Source: Tipula vernalis | Taxonomy: Eukaryota; Arthropoda; Insecta; Diptera; Tipulidae | Length of the DNA stretch: 64,000 bases | Assembly (NCBI GenBank): GCA_958295665.1 | Contig: OY282558.1 | Coordinates: 329,379,106 to 329,443,105 of the forward strand | Reading direction: 5' to 3' | Shown here: positions 45,130-55,764 of the stretch, piece by piece | How positions within the stretch are numbered: position 1 is the stretch's first letter | How the letters are laid out: each line of letters starts with the position of its first letter | The notes under the pieces: generated by a model | What the model was told of the DNA's origin: nothing | Databases searched by the model: none | The model's input: only the letters and a program-made list of their open reading frames with translations | Made by a program: the position numbers and the translations under genes

Positions 45130-45960
45130 AATAGTCGAAACCTATTGAGCCGTGAATTTCGCCTTGCTGTAACTTTGTTGTAAGTTATTAATATAATGAA
45201 AAATGAAACAATGCTTTAATAAATAATGTACACTTACAGATAACTTTCTCAAAGTTGTTCCCTTCAAAGCTTGGCCTGGAGTTGGAAAGTCGGGAAAGAA
45301 ACGGTTAGGTTAATTGTTTACGAAATGTGTGACGCGATATGGGCAGCATTATGTGGGTTCTACGTCACAGAACCAAGTCTTCATGACATGGACACAATCG
45401 CAACCGTCTTTAGGCAAATATGGGATTTCCCGAATAGTATAGGCGCCATCGATGGCAAGCACATTGCCGTACAATGCCCTCCCGACACGGGAAGCCAATT
45501 TTATAATTATAAAGGCTTTTACAGCATCGTGTTGATGGCTGCATGCAATGCACGCTATGTGTTTACTCATGTAGATGTGGGAGCATATGGGTCACAGCAC
45601 GACGGAGGTATTAATGTTAATCTAATGGCAAGAATTATATTTATTTAAATTTTCTTTCTTTTTAGGAATTTTCTGTAAAACCAGTTTCGGTAGGCGGCTC
45701 ACTAAGGACGGCTCTACCAGGAACAAATGATACCGTACCACATTTTTATGTGGCTTTTTGAAGCCATTTCCTGGTGTGCGTCTGACAAAGAAAAAAGAGC
45801 TTTACAACAAACGCTTATCTCGGGCGAGGCGATGCATAGAAAATGAGTTTGGAATACTCGTATGTCGATGACGCATTCTCTTATAACTACATTAAATATG
45901 TTACCAGACAACGCTGAAAAAATTGTGTGTGCATGTGTCGCATTGCACAATTTTTAAAAC
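45130..45960 (+). pseudogene. PIF/Harbinger transposase with relic introns
   Basis: Exon-like pieces: SREFRLAVTL near 45150, a gtaagt...acag intron (about 45180-45240), then AWSWKVGKETVRLIVYEMCD and IGAIDGKHIAVQCPP (first catalytic Asp), FYNYKGFYSIVLMAACNA (the usual CDA second Asp is now Asn) and VGAYGSQHDGG. A second intron (about 45607-45664, ending ttctttctttttag) joins HDGG to IFCKTSFGRRLTK, as in DDE_Tnp_4 proteins. Frameshifts and stops follow before LYNKRLSRARRCIENEFGIL, which holds the final Glu. Inactive. It is convergent with the MADF-BESS remnant at 46547-47175, the usual two-gene set of Harbinger elements. Confidence 0.82.
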
Positions 45961-46457
45961 TGAATAACGAAACCAAAAATCTATATTCACCTCAAAAATT
46001 TGTGCACTGGGAGGATGTGAATCATAACATGCAATCAGGGATGTGGAGGCAAGAAGTTAACGATTACATGCAACCGATTCAACCATAACGTAATGTGCAT
46101 GTTTTAGGAGGCCGTAATGCTCTAGAGATAAGAAATATTATCTGCAATTACTCGTACGTCAATAACGAGGGACGTTTAAATTGGATGGAGTAATTCTTTT
46201 TTTTTTTTGATTTTTTTAATAAAATATATAATAATTAATAACAAAAATAGTTTTTATTTCAATTTACAAAATCATAAAAAAGTAAAATAAAAAACGTATC
46301 ACAATTTAATATTTTGATCACAATAGTTATTAATATAAAAAAATTATCACTTCACATGTCATCACAATAATTCAACAACACAAATGTATTATATAATTAA
46401 AAAGGTATTAATTAATAAATAAAAATAATAATTCTAATATTGTATACAAAAGTATAA

Positions 46458-46557
46458 TAGGCAATTAATTGCCTGATAAGATCTCGCCATATACAACACA
46501 TACATAGAATACACAGGTTTGTATGTGGCGAGAACTTACCAGATAATTAATTGTCTA
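46458..46557. repeat. Inverted repeat (37-bp arms)
   Basis: taggcaattaattgcctgat at 46458 pairs with the inverse at 46521-46557 (gataattaattgtcta) with a few mismatches. It lies between the convergent Harbinger genes. Confidence 0.7.
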
Positions 46558-47175
46558 AGTACTGCGTCCTTAAGTTGGTCACATATGATAGGATATCAAT
46601 GCGAGCCTGACCTTTTATGTTTTCTTCTAAATACTTTATTAATACTTTTACCGACTGTAGAAAGTGGTCGTCTGCGTCGGTTTCAATGGGTTGAGGTTGC
46701 CTTAAAGCATTTTGCCTTTCCCTAAACTCTGCAATTGCTTCTTTGAACACGTTGCATGTGTCACCGAAAGGGTCGATCTTTTTTTTTTGTTGTTTCACTA
46801 GCGGCAAAGCTAATCCCGCTGTCATCTACAATTTCGATACCTTTTTCTCCGAAATTTGATTTTGTTCTAAAAAAATAATTTAATTAGAAATAAACCCAAA
46901 CAATATTACATACATACAAATTAGTACGTACTTCCTCGATTGAATGAACTTTTTTAAGAACATCATGCTGTCCAAATACGGCCATTCCTCTTCGTATGGA
47001 AGCAGAGGATTAACAGAAGCGAACTCCTACTTCTTTTGTTCCTTGTCGAACCTCTCCTGCAGCAGACACTTTCGTTTTTTACAATCTTCTCCTGTAATGC
47101 ATGTATCAATTAGAATATAAACTTACTGGGCATTCCGGGGATTTCCGCGATCTTTTCCCAAGCGGCTACAGAATG
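46547..47175 (-). pseudogene. Harbinger accessory MADF-BESS protein remnant
   Basis: Minus strand. Exon about 47127-47175 reads AAWEKIAEIPGMP; a 35-bp gtaagt...acag gap (47092-47126) follows, then DCKKRKCLLQERFDKEQKK, a MADF-like segment with an in-frame TAG, and EEWPYLDSMMFLKKFIQS. A 65-bp intron (46867-46931, gtacgt...tttttag) leads to the last exon, which shifts frame in an A run near 46790 and ends with the BESS-like DDHFLQSVKVLIKYLEEN motif. The MADF N-terminus is missing. In active Harbingers the Myb/MADF protein carries the transposase to DNA and the nucleus. Confidence 0.7.
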
Positions 47176-47289
47176 TTAAATGACATTTCAAATTTAACGA
47201 AACTGAACGAAAAGTTCTTACAGTTTCGCTGGTTAGTAACATCAATGTTCCTATGAACGGATTCTTACTTAAATTTCTTAAAGACTCAT

Positions 47290-48551
47290 CGATTTTGGTC
47301 GCAAAATGAGGATTGAGGATTGAGACTTTTGTATATGTACACGGCGAATAATATACATTTTGCTATTGTGTGCCGTCAAATATTTTTATTGTATTAGTGT
47401 GTTTTCTCATGATGGTAAGTATCAAAAATAAGCTAAGCGGGTGAAATCGGTTCAACTTTTTGTTGCTTCCGCTCGCCTTGAGTTATTTTTCCCTATCTTT
47501 TAACATGAGGAATTCATGTTTTTCTATCTATTGTTGTTGTAAACGAGACATTCATTTTACTTCGTTAACAAAAATCCAAAACAATATACGCAATCAAAAA
47601 AATTGCTCGTGATCTTCAATATAAAAACCAAAAAGCAGCATAAATAAATGGTTTTTATTCTATGCATTCTTCGTCGGCCACATTCATAACATTTTTAACT
47701 TTTTTTTTTTTTTTTTTTTTGAGTTATGTGAGAATAAACATTTGAAAAATAAAAAAAAGCAATTCAGTGTTATCTCATGCGTACGAAAGGAATGTTGTCC
47801 ATATTTGTATTTCCAGTAATTTTCTGTAAAATTTAAAACTAATAAAATGGTAAATTGAATAATGATTTAAAGATAAACAAAAATTAGCTAAAAATGGAAA
47901 ATAAGTCAGAAAAATCTTTATAAACTATAATTTTATTAATAATTTAAAAAATGATGAAAAGACACACGACGTACATCCTTCTTCTCCTGCGTTTGAATTA
48001 ACACTAAGTCAAAATAACTAATTTATTTCTTATATTTTCCACATTATATTTTATATCTCTCTCTTTCGTATCATTTTATCTCTCTTATTTGCTTCATTTT
48101 AAACAAAAAATATAAAAAAAACGCCCATCATCAACCGCCCCACACGTTTAACATCGAATAAGAGGGATAATGTGAAAAATATAAGTAAATTAGTGATTTT
48201 GGGATGGGCAAGAATGATGTACGTCGTATGTCTTTTCATCATTTAAAATTATAAAATTATAGTTTATAAATATTTTTCTGACTTATGTTCCATTTTTAAC
48301 TAATTTTGATTTATCTTTAAATCCTTATTCAATTTACCATTTTATTAGTTTTAAATTTTACAGAAAATTACAGGAAATACAAATATGTACAACATTCCTT
48401 TCGTACGCATGAGATAACACTGAATTGTTTTTTTTATTTTTCAAATATTTATTCTCTGTTTTTCTCTATTCTTTGGACACCAATACAATTTACCAATACT
48501 ATTGCCTTCCGGTAATTCTCAACTCAATCCTCAAATTGCGACCAAAATCGC
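47290..48551. mobile_element. MITE M2 with long internal foldback
   Basis: gattttggtcgcaaaatgagg at 47291 is inverted at 48520-48551. It shares about 140 bp with M1, and the right ends of both have a similar atactatt-ttccggt block. Confidence 0.65.
47730..48457. repeat. Foldback with arms of about 250 bp (inside M2)
   Basis: 47730-47985 and 48208-48457 are reverse complements at high identity (for example ttatctcatgcgtacgaaag and its inverse), with a loop of about 220 bp. No ORF. Confidence 0.8.
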
Positions 48552-48669
48552 TACCCTGAAGTCCCCATTTACTACTATGATCAAAAAGTACTACGACTTT
48601 TTCATTTAAATCGCGCTTACCCAAGCGAGCAGTTCTTCTTTCGTAAGCGGTAGTACCCTAACAGACATA

Positions 48670-50156
48670 CAGTACCGCTAAAAAGTCACCGGAAGAATGG
48701 TTTTCGTTTCATAACTTTTCACGAATCAAAACATTTTATAATTAATTTTTGATTAATAATTCTTTATCACATTTCACATTAAAAACTAATATTAATATTG
48801 TAATTTTAATTCACACACGACTAAAAAATAATAAATAAATCCCTACAAAGAAATAGTCACATTATTTCATACTTCAATTTTATTAATTCATACATTATAT
48901 CACATTTTATTACAATAAATTAAATTAAAAAACATTCATATCTGGTTGCATAACCTGTAGCTGTTATTACAGCAGCACACCGTGACGGCATGGAATCAAC
49001 AAGCTTTACTAAGCAATCTGTTGGGATTCGATTCCACTCTCGCTCCAAAACTGTGTAAAGGGCGTCCAATTTTGTAAAATTTTGCGTCCGAATACGTCTA
49101 TCGAGCTCCTTCCATAGGTGTTCGATCGGATTCAGATCGGGACTTTGGCTTTTCCACTTCAAAATTTGAATTTTTTCCTTCCGCAAGTATTCGGAAACAT
49201 GTTTGGACATGTGTTTGGGGTCGTTGTCCTGTTGAAACATCCAGTCGGAACCCATTATTTGCCTTGCATGAGGAAGCATGCGTGTTTCCAATATTTTCTC
49301 GTACCCAAACCGATCCATCGTTCCATGTATTCGGTGAAGTGGTCCAACAAAATTCCGGGAGAAACAGCCCCACACCATAACACTTCCACCGCCGTGCTTA
49401 ACTGTGGGAACCTAGTATTTAACATCGTTCCTTTTATTGACTGGACGACGAACATATTGTATTCGATCAGACGAGAAGATGTTGAACTTGCTCTCGTCAC
49501 TCCATAAAATTTTTGACCACTGTTCGGAAGTCCAGCTCAAATGCTCTTTCGCAAACTTCAACCGAGCTGCGAGATTTTTTTTGGAGATCAGTGGTTTTTT
49601 AGATGGACCTTCCATGAAGTCCAGCGTCAGTCAGGCGATTTTTAATTGTGCAAACCGATACCTTTTTCTTGTAATTTAAATTGAAATCGCTCATTATTCT
49701 AGGAGCGGACAGTCTCGGATTCGCCAATGACTGCCTAACAATTACGGAATCTTCCCGTTTGGTAGTTATCCGGGGCCGCCCACTTCGAGGCTTACGCTCT
49801 AGGGTCCACGCAATTGTTGGTTTATACACCACTCGTGCACTGTTCATAATGGTATGCCAAATTGTCGACTAACTGCCGACTGACTGCTCCCATCGGTAAC
49901 ACATTTTATAACTGCCGATTTCAGGTCTCTAGAATATTCTTTACGTTTTCCATTTTTTTTTTGCAAGCAAATATAACGGACTATTATTAAATAATTACAA
50001 TTTTTTTTTCTATTTATTACCTACCAATTTAAATTTGCACTACAATAAATTATACCCAACAATATTGCATGCTCCGAACTATACAAATTTTCATAGAAAC
50101 TAAACTATTGCATTTATTTTTTACAAATTTGAAACAAAATATTCACGTTCAAAAAT
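48670..50156 (-). mobile_element. Tc1-like element, right end lost
   Basis: Left end TA|CAGTACCGCTAAAAAGTC fits a Tc1-type terminal repeat next to a TA target. A matching right terminus was not found before the LTR-like repeat at 50163. Transposase inside on the minus strand. Confidence 0.65.
48920..49957 (-). pseudogene. Tc1 transposase (DD34E), frameshifted
   Basis: Pieces in minus-strand order: GKRKEYSRDLKSAVIKCV and QSAVSRQFGIPL (paired-type HTH, about 49870-49955); ERKPRSGRPRITTKREDS with the GRPR hook (49599-49847); ISKKNLAARLKFAKEHLSWT and ILWSDESKFNIF with the first catalytic Asp (49412-49615); then 48920-49378 with VMVWGCFS-like start, MFQQDNDPKHMS (second Asp) and SPDLNPIEHLWKEL (Glu). 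There are 34 residues between the last two, the DD34E signature. At least three frameshifts or stops separate the pieces. The final C-terminal region is complete. Confidence 0.88.
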
Positions 50157-50162
50157 GTTAAC

Positions 50163-50407
50163 GCGGCATGTCACCAAATTGACGATCAAGAGCAGACCGA
50201 AGTGAAAAGAAGAGTTAATTTTATTTTGTTTTGTTTTGTCTCTTCATGTGGAAGAGACAGTAGTTCATTGGTTGAATGCGTGTGTTCCCAAATGGTAATG
50301 TCAACGTTGAGCGGCGTGAAGACGTTGCATTAGTGGTTGGGTAGACTCAGACGCCAATGTATGTGAGTGATACTTTGTGGCGGAGCACGCATGAGTGAGC
50401 CGCTACA
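50163..50407. repeat. LTR-like repeat, left
   Basis: Shares ttcatgtggaagagacagta and ttggttgaatgcgtgtgttc with 52019-52266. Confidence 0.75.
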
Positions 50408-52018
50408 GGACTGCCCCGCAAGTGATTTTCTCATTCCTGCGAAACATGGTTGGTTTCGGTCTGTCTGTGTTCAGATCACCTAAACAGAGGTGGCGGTCGC
50501 GCAATTGAAATGCCCCATCCACTGGACATTAATTGAGGTGATGTGCCGAGACAAAGGTAATGGAAGAGAATGTCGTCGGTCGATGCTTGCGTCAGTAGCT
50601 GTGAAGGAGGATGTTCGCCGAGATGGGTATCTCTTATCTTCCTTCAGTGAAGTGTGTTGTGCTGCAGACAGAGCTGTTTTAAGATTTATGGTGACGCAAG
50701 TGATTGAGTGTGCAGTCTGTGTCGTGATGGAAGATGGGCATCGGTGAAAGGAAGCGTTGAAGCACACACCAGATAAGTTGGGAGCATGCGCTTCGACCAA
50801 TACCTGATGTGTACCTCTAGTCTTCCCTCATTGTCCACCATACCATTTGACACTAGAATGTTGCAGCGACCGAGTTTCCATGTCATTGTTGGCAAAGCAG
50901 TGACATGCCAGACGAGAAAATGAATTCTGAACTCTGGAGTTAGCTTTGGGGCCTGCCAAGAGATGTTGGCAGTGGCTGCTTTGAGGCCAGTTCACGGACT
51001 CGACTGTGGCCGAAGAAAGCCGATGTGAGTCTCGACTTTCTCGTGGAGGGTGGGACAATCGAAGTGAGTCTCGACTGGTTCCCAGTGACATGGAAAGTTA
51101 TACGGCGGCAGTCGAAGTGAGTCTCGACTGTGGCCATATAAAAGATGGTGGGGAGTGCGGTTGGGAATGGCTGGGTGGACGTTTTACGATACGCTATTTT
51201 CCTTGAGCCATTTGAATGAAACAAAATAAAATGAAATTTTATTGATCCTATAAAAAAAGAAATAAAAATGAATCCGAAAAAATGGTGAAAAATTTACAAT
51301 TATTTATGATAGTAAAAAAATGATGTGGTGTGATGTGTTATTGCTGGAATGACGGTAATAGCTATGATGGTGTTGGCGCTGTCATCATGGTGGTCATGAT
51401 AGTGATGATGATGATGATGTTGTTGATTATGATGACGCTGCCAGCTGGTGAGATGACCGAAATAGTGGTGGTAATGGTGATGTTACCGCTGTCCATGCTA
51501 ACTGCGATAATGGTAATGGTGGTGATGTTGGTGTTGTTGTGCCGGCTGGTGTGATAATGGCGCTGACAGGTGCTGACTCCATGTTTGTGTAGGTGCTGTG
51601 GTTATGTATTGTGTAAATGTGTGATGTCGTGTATATGATTTGCGATGTGGCTTGACTACGTGTCGTGTGATAGCACGCCCACATTTTGAGTGATGATGAT
51701 CTGTGTGTGATGCATGTGGTGTGTTTTGTACCATTAGTTATGTTAGGTATGCGTTGGTAAGGCTCCATTTCATCAGAAATGAGAAGCAAAAAAAAAACAG
51801 TAAAAAAAATTGAGACATTAATTTGGCACGTGGTCAATCTTGTGTCACTAATACACACAATTAAAAAAAATTAACGTTACATACCATTTTACCTGGTATG
51901 GCTTCGTACCAGGTGTCCAGCAATTCCATACGATAAATTAAAATTGTTGCGCCGAATAATTTGGTGGCGTGTTCTTATGAAAAAGCCGTAAACACGGCCG
52001 TCGGTGGTCACCACTTGG
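50408..52018. other. Interior of the direct-repeat element
   Basis: GC-richer than the surroundings. gtgagtctcgact occurs three times (about 51025, 51064, 51118). A degenerate TGATGG-type microsatellite spans 51360-51560. ORFs of 60-140 codons overlap on both strands without recognisable domains. Confidence 0.45.
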
Positions 52019-52266
52019 GCGGCATGTCATCGTATTGACGATCGAGAGCAGGCCGAAATGAAAAGAAGATTTAATTTTATTTTGTTTTTTTTTTTGTTGT
52101 CTCTTCATGTGGAAGAGACAGTAGTTCATTGGTTGAATGCGTGTGTTCCCAAATGGTAATGTCAACATTACATTATGTCAACGTTACATTATTGGTTGGG
52201 TTAACTCAGACGCCAATGTATATGAGTGATACTTTGTGTGGGAGTACGCATGAGTGAGCCGCTACA
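52019..52266. repeat. LTR-like repeat, right
   Basis: See 50163-50407. A short internal duplication (gtcaacattacattatgtcaac) replaces ggcgtgaagacg-type sequence. Confidence 0.75.
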
Positions 52267-52276
52267 ATCTAAGTTG

Positions 52277-52895
52277 TTTAAAGAAAACGTCGTTAGTTTG
52301 ACAGGGTGTTCTATAAAGAAATGTCATAGATAAAACTAAAATCCGCCATCGAATTTCTGTAAGTTGTTCTAACTACCTTCTAAGCATTTATCGTCGTTGC
52401 AACTGGTACTGTTCGATAAAAATTGGTACCTTTTTATCGGACAGTACCAGTCATGATAATGATAAATGCTTAGAAGGTGGTTAAGACAGCCTACGATCCC
52501 TTCGATTTCGATTTTATTGTTTTTTATGACTTTTCACTCCATGTCAGACCCACGACTGTTCTAACTACCGTCTAAGCATTTATCATCGTTGCGACTGGTT
52601 CTATTTGAGAAACAGGGGTCAAAATAAGTCCTACAATTTGTTCAAGAAAAGGTAGTGGGTGTGAGATGGTGTTCTATGACGAAATCTTATAGTTAAGATT
52701 ATAATCGGCCATCGATGTGCGTTCCTAAGCTGCCTACGATTTGATAAAGAGGGAGCAAATGAAGCTCAATAATTTTTTTCAAGAAAATGTCGTGGGTTTG
52801 CAGGGTGTTCTATGGAGAAATGTCATAAAAAACGTTAAATCGGCCATTAAAATGTCGCAATAACGATAAATGCTTAAGGGTCGTTAGGACAGCTT
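52277..52895. repeat. Modular direct and inverted repeat cluster
   Basis: A module of about 70 bp (agaaaa.gtcgt..gtttg, gtgttctat, aaatgtcata, cggccat) occurs at about 52277, 52645 and 52781. A second module (ctaagcatttatcgtcgttg) occurs at 52376 and 52571 and inverted at 52462 and 52857. 52364-52489 alone folds into a hairpin with arms of about 60 bp. Confidence 0.65.
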
Positions 52896-55500
52896 ACGAA
52901 CACTAATACAAACAATTTTTAGTCTTCTTCTCTGACTTATTTTTATCAGAATAATCTAACACCGTGAGTCCGTGACTACTGTTTTAGCAACGTTACATTG
53001 CAACTGAAACTATACGAGTACGTCGTTAGCAAAACGTCATTTGAGAAATTAATAAAAATGGTTCATTTTGTTGCATCAATAGAGTCTTGCTTTAACGATT
53101 ATTTAAAGCAACAGCAAACTGTAGACAAATTTTGTTGTAGTTTTTTCGAATATTTTCTTGTCAATTCGATTCTTCTAAAAACTAAAAATTTAGTTAATTT
53201 TTTTTTTTTAATTTAGCTAAATTATATTTTGGTCTAGGACGTGACAGCGGACATCAAACTGAACAAAACAATATGTGACATTAGTTTCGGTCGCAGTTAC
53301 GAAAGAATGTCCCCATATGTGGCTCTTCGTTATTGATCACCTTATGAAACATTAATTGGAGCAATAAAGTGATAAAGGGTTTACTTCGTAGGGTTAAGCT
53401 GATGTCTACAAAAATACGTATCAACAAATCTAATTTATCTAACGGTTTCTAATTTAAAAACTTCTATACTTGTTTCTAAGTTTTTGCTCAAACCGGCATC
53501 ATGAACTCTGCTGCAACTTTCTTACTCGTTTTACAATTATGCCATTTCCACTCTTGCAATTCAACCTACTATCTTGACTTTCTACAACAAATTTATTTTT
53601 GATCAATTCCTTGTAAATCCATATAGATTTCTATGAAATTTTGATTTAAAACAACAAAAAACTTTATGCAGTTTTGGATTTACGCTCGGTTGCGATCCAC
53701 GGTCTCAATAATTGAGCCAAATACCTTAAAAACAAATTACTATCTTTTTTAAGCCACTGCCGTTTGCTGCAGCCAGGCCAATCACGAGAACCATAACATG
53801 AATCGTGTAGGAAATTTTTTTTTTTCACAAAAACCGCTTTGGAATTTTATATTAGAGCTATGTAATAAGTTATAAGTAAAAAGTACACCGAATGAACCTG
53901 CTTAACATAAAACCTATATTATTACATAATTTAAGTGTTCTTAAATCGAGTTCAAGGTTACAGATGATTAATCTACTTAAATATACGAGTGTATTCATAA
54001 TTAAACAACCAAACTCAAATTAAAAAAAAAACAAAAAAAAAATTAAGAATCCATAAATACTGATATCTCTTCATTATTATTAGTAAGAAATGCTACTTAA
54101 AATTTATTAAAATCTACTTCAAAAAACATTAAAAATTATAACAATGTCTGTTGTTAAGTAAATTCTTAATTTGTTGTTTTGTTCTTTCGAAAAACACTAC
54201 CACCACACTAATATGCCAACTTAAAATTAAGAAATATTTTAGAGATTTTTCGTTTTATTATTAATCGTTTCTCTTAATATTTTTTTATTTAATTTCCAAG
54301 ATGAAAATAAATAGGTAAGTTCTGCTTTGTATTACTTAGCCCAATTGGAAATTTTTTGTGTATGTTTATATTTAAAACCACTTTGCAAACTTAAACGAAT
54401 TTTAATTTACAGTTACTGCTAAATACATTTATCGATCGGATATTGCATCCAGTGTAGGTTTGATTGCACAATTTATATTTTATAATTTATAATGTATACT
54501 TGTTGTATTGTGTTGCACAAATTTAATAGTTTCTATAGTTGAAGCAGATTTTCAACCCATTCAAATCTAGAGTTTGTCGCAAACAAAATTTTTGTTAACT
54601 TCCATAAATGCAGTTATTTTCAACTCAACCTTCTCTTCCTTTTCCGAAATATGAGGCCTATTGAATGGATTAGCTGAAGTGGTAGCGGTATATGAAGTAA
54701 TTAAATCAATCTAAAGAAGAAAATCAAAAAGCTTGTGCTATTACTTTTAACATTTTCGTAAAGTGAAGTGCACTCAATCTGATCACCCGCTCCGCTTCAG
54801 GAGCCCAATTGTACTCTTCGCTTAAATCGAATGCACCTAAGAGCTATTGAAGTTTCTCTAAGAGAATGTTGCAGCAAAATAAAGGTTACTATGTCGCGAG
54901 CATTCAAATTACGAGGCCTTTCGGTTATTTTAAATGGAGTTCCTTCCTGTAAATTCCTCTTAAGGCAATTTTTGGGAAACTGTTTTTTGCTTATGAGGGT
55001 GCATAATCGTTGGTAATTTGTATAAACTCAACTGCTATTAGCGATCAGAATCGAAACTATTTGACTTGTGGTTTTAAAAGCCATGAAGTATAACACAATG
55101 AAAAGTAAATTTACTACAGTTTCGATGTATTAATCAAGCGGATTAGAAACGAACGTACTTGGCAAGCCCAGATTCAAAATATCCTAAATACATTTTATTA
55201 AGGAAATTTGTTTGGAAAATTTCAAAATTATAGTAAATTTAATGAATTTAAAAAAAAATATGTAAACATTTATTAGGAGAGTGTAGAGAATGATATATTG
55301 TAATAAAGGCGCGTAAAAGGTACCATTGTAAAAGAAGTATTGTTTGATTTGTACTGTATGGATTTTTAAAGGTTGTTGAATTTATTTGCACCAGTAATTC
55401 CAATTAGAGTATCCAAATTAATCGAATTTTCACTAATCGATACTTCAATCAATTATTCACGCCATTTATCGATTAATCGATAATCAAATCGAAATGTCTG
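52896..55500. other. AT-rich region without recognisable genes
   Basis: Only short frames (for example 52998-53216 and 54831-55016 plus), with no domain seen. The 55425-55490 stretch is rich in atcgat/attaat palindromes. Confidence 0.5.
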
Positions 55501-55504
55501 TGAA

Positions 55505-55691
55505 GTTAGCACGAAAAGTTAGCACGAAAAACGCACTGGCAATACTATTTAGTAGAGTGGTTCAAACATAGGGTTTCATTTCATTTTAGTACAAATATAT
55601 CAAATACACATATGTATGTACTAAAAAGTTAGCACGGAAAACAATAAAAATATACCGATGTGAAGCTGGCACGAAAAGTTAGCACGAAAAA
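55505..55691. repeat. Short dispersed direct repeat gttagcacgaaaa
   Basis: Five copies or near-copies at about 55505, 55518, 55628, 55665 and 55678, just outside the satellite. Confidence 0.6.
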
Positions 55692-55764
55692 TTAAAATAT
55701 GTACGAATTTAATGAGCCGTAATTTTTTTCTTATTATTAATTATCTATTGTAATTATAATTGAT

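Larger units (their letters stand above)
50163..52266. mobile_element. Putative nonautonomous LTR-type element (direct terminal repeats)
   Basis: 50163-50407 and 52019-52266 are direct repeats of about 245 bp, highly similar, with TG near the start (tgtcac/tgtcat) and ending in ccgctaca. The 1.6 kb between them has no gag or pol motif. No target duplication, PBS or PPT was established, so a non-LTR origin of the repeats remains possible. Confidence 0.5.

Noticed and set aside
50480..51224. Overlapping 70-106 codon ORFs on both strands
   Set aside because: Higher GC lowers stop density; the frames overlap each other and show no domain.
51427..51858. 143-codon ORF (minus), Thr/Ser/His-rich
   Set aside because: It reads across a TGATGG-type microsatellite and has no domain.
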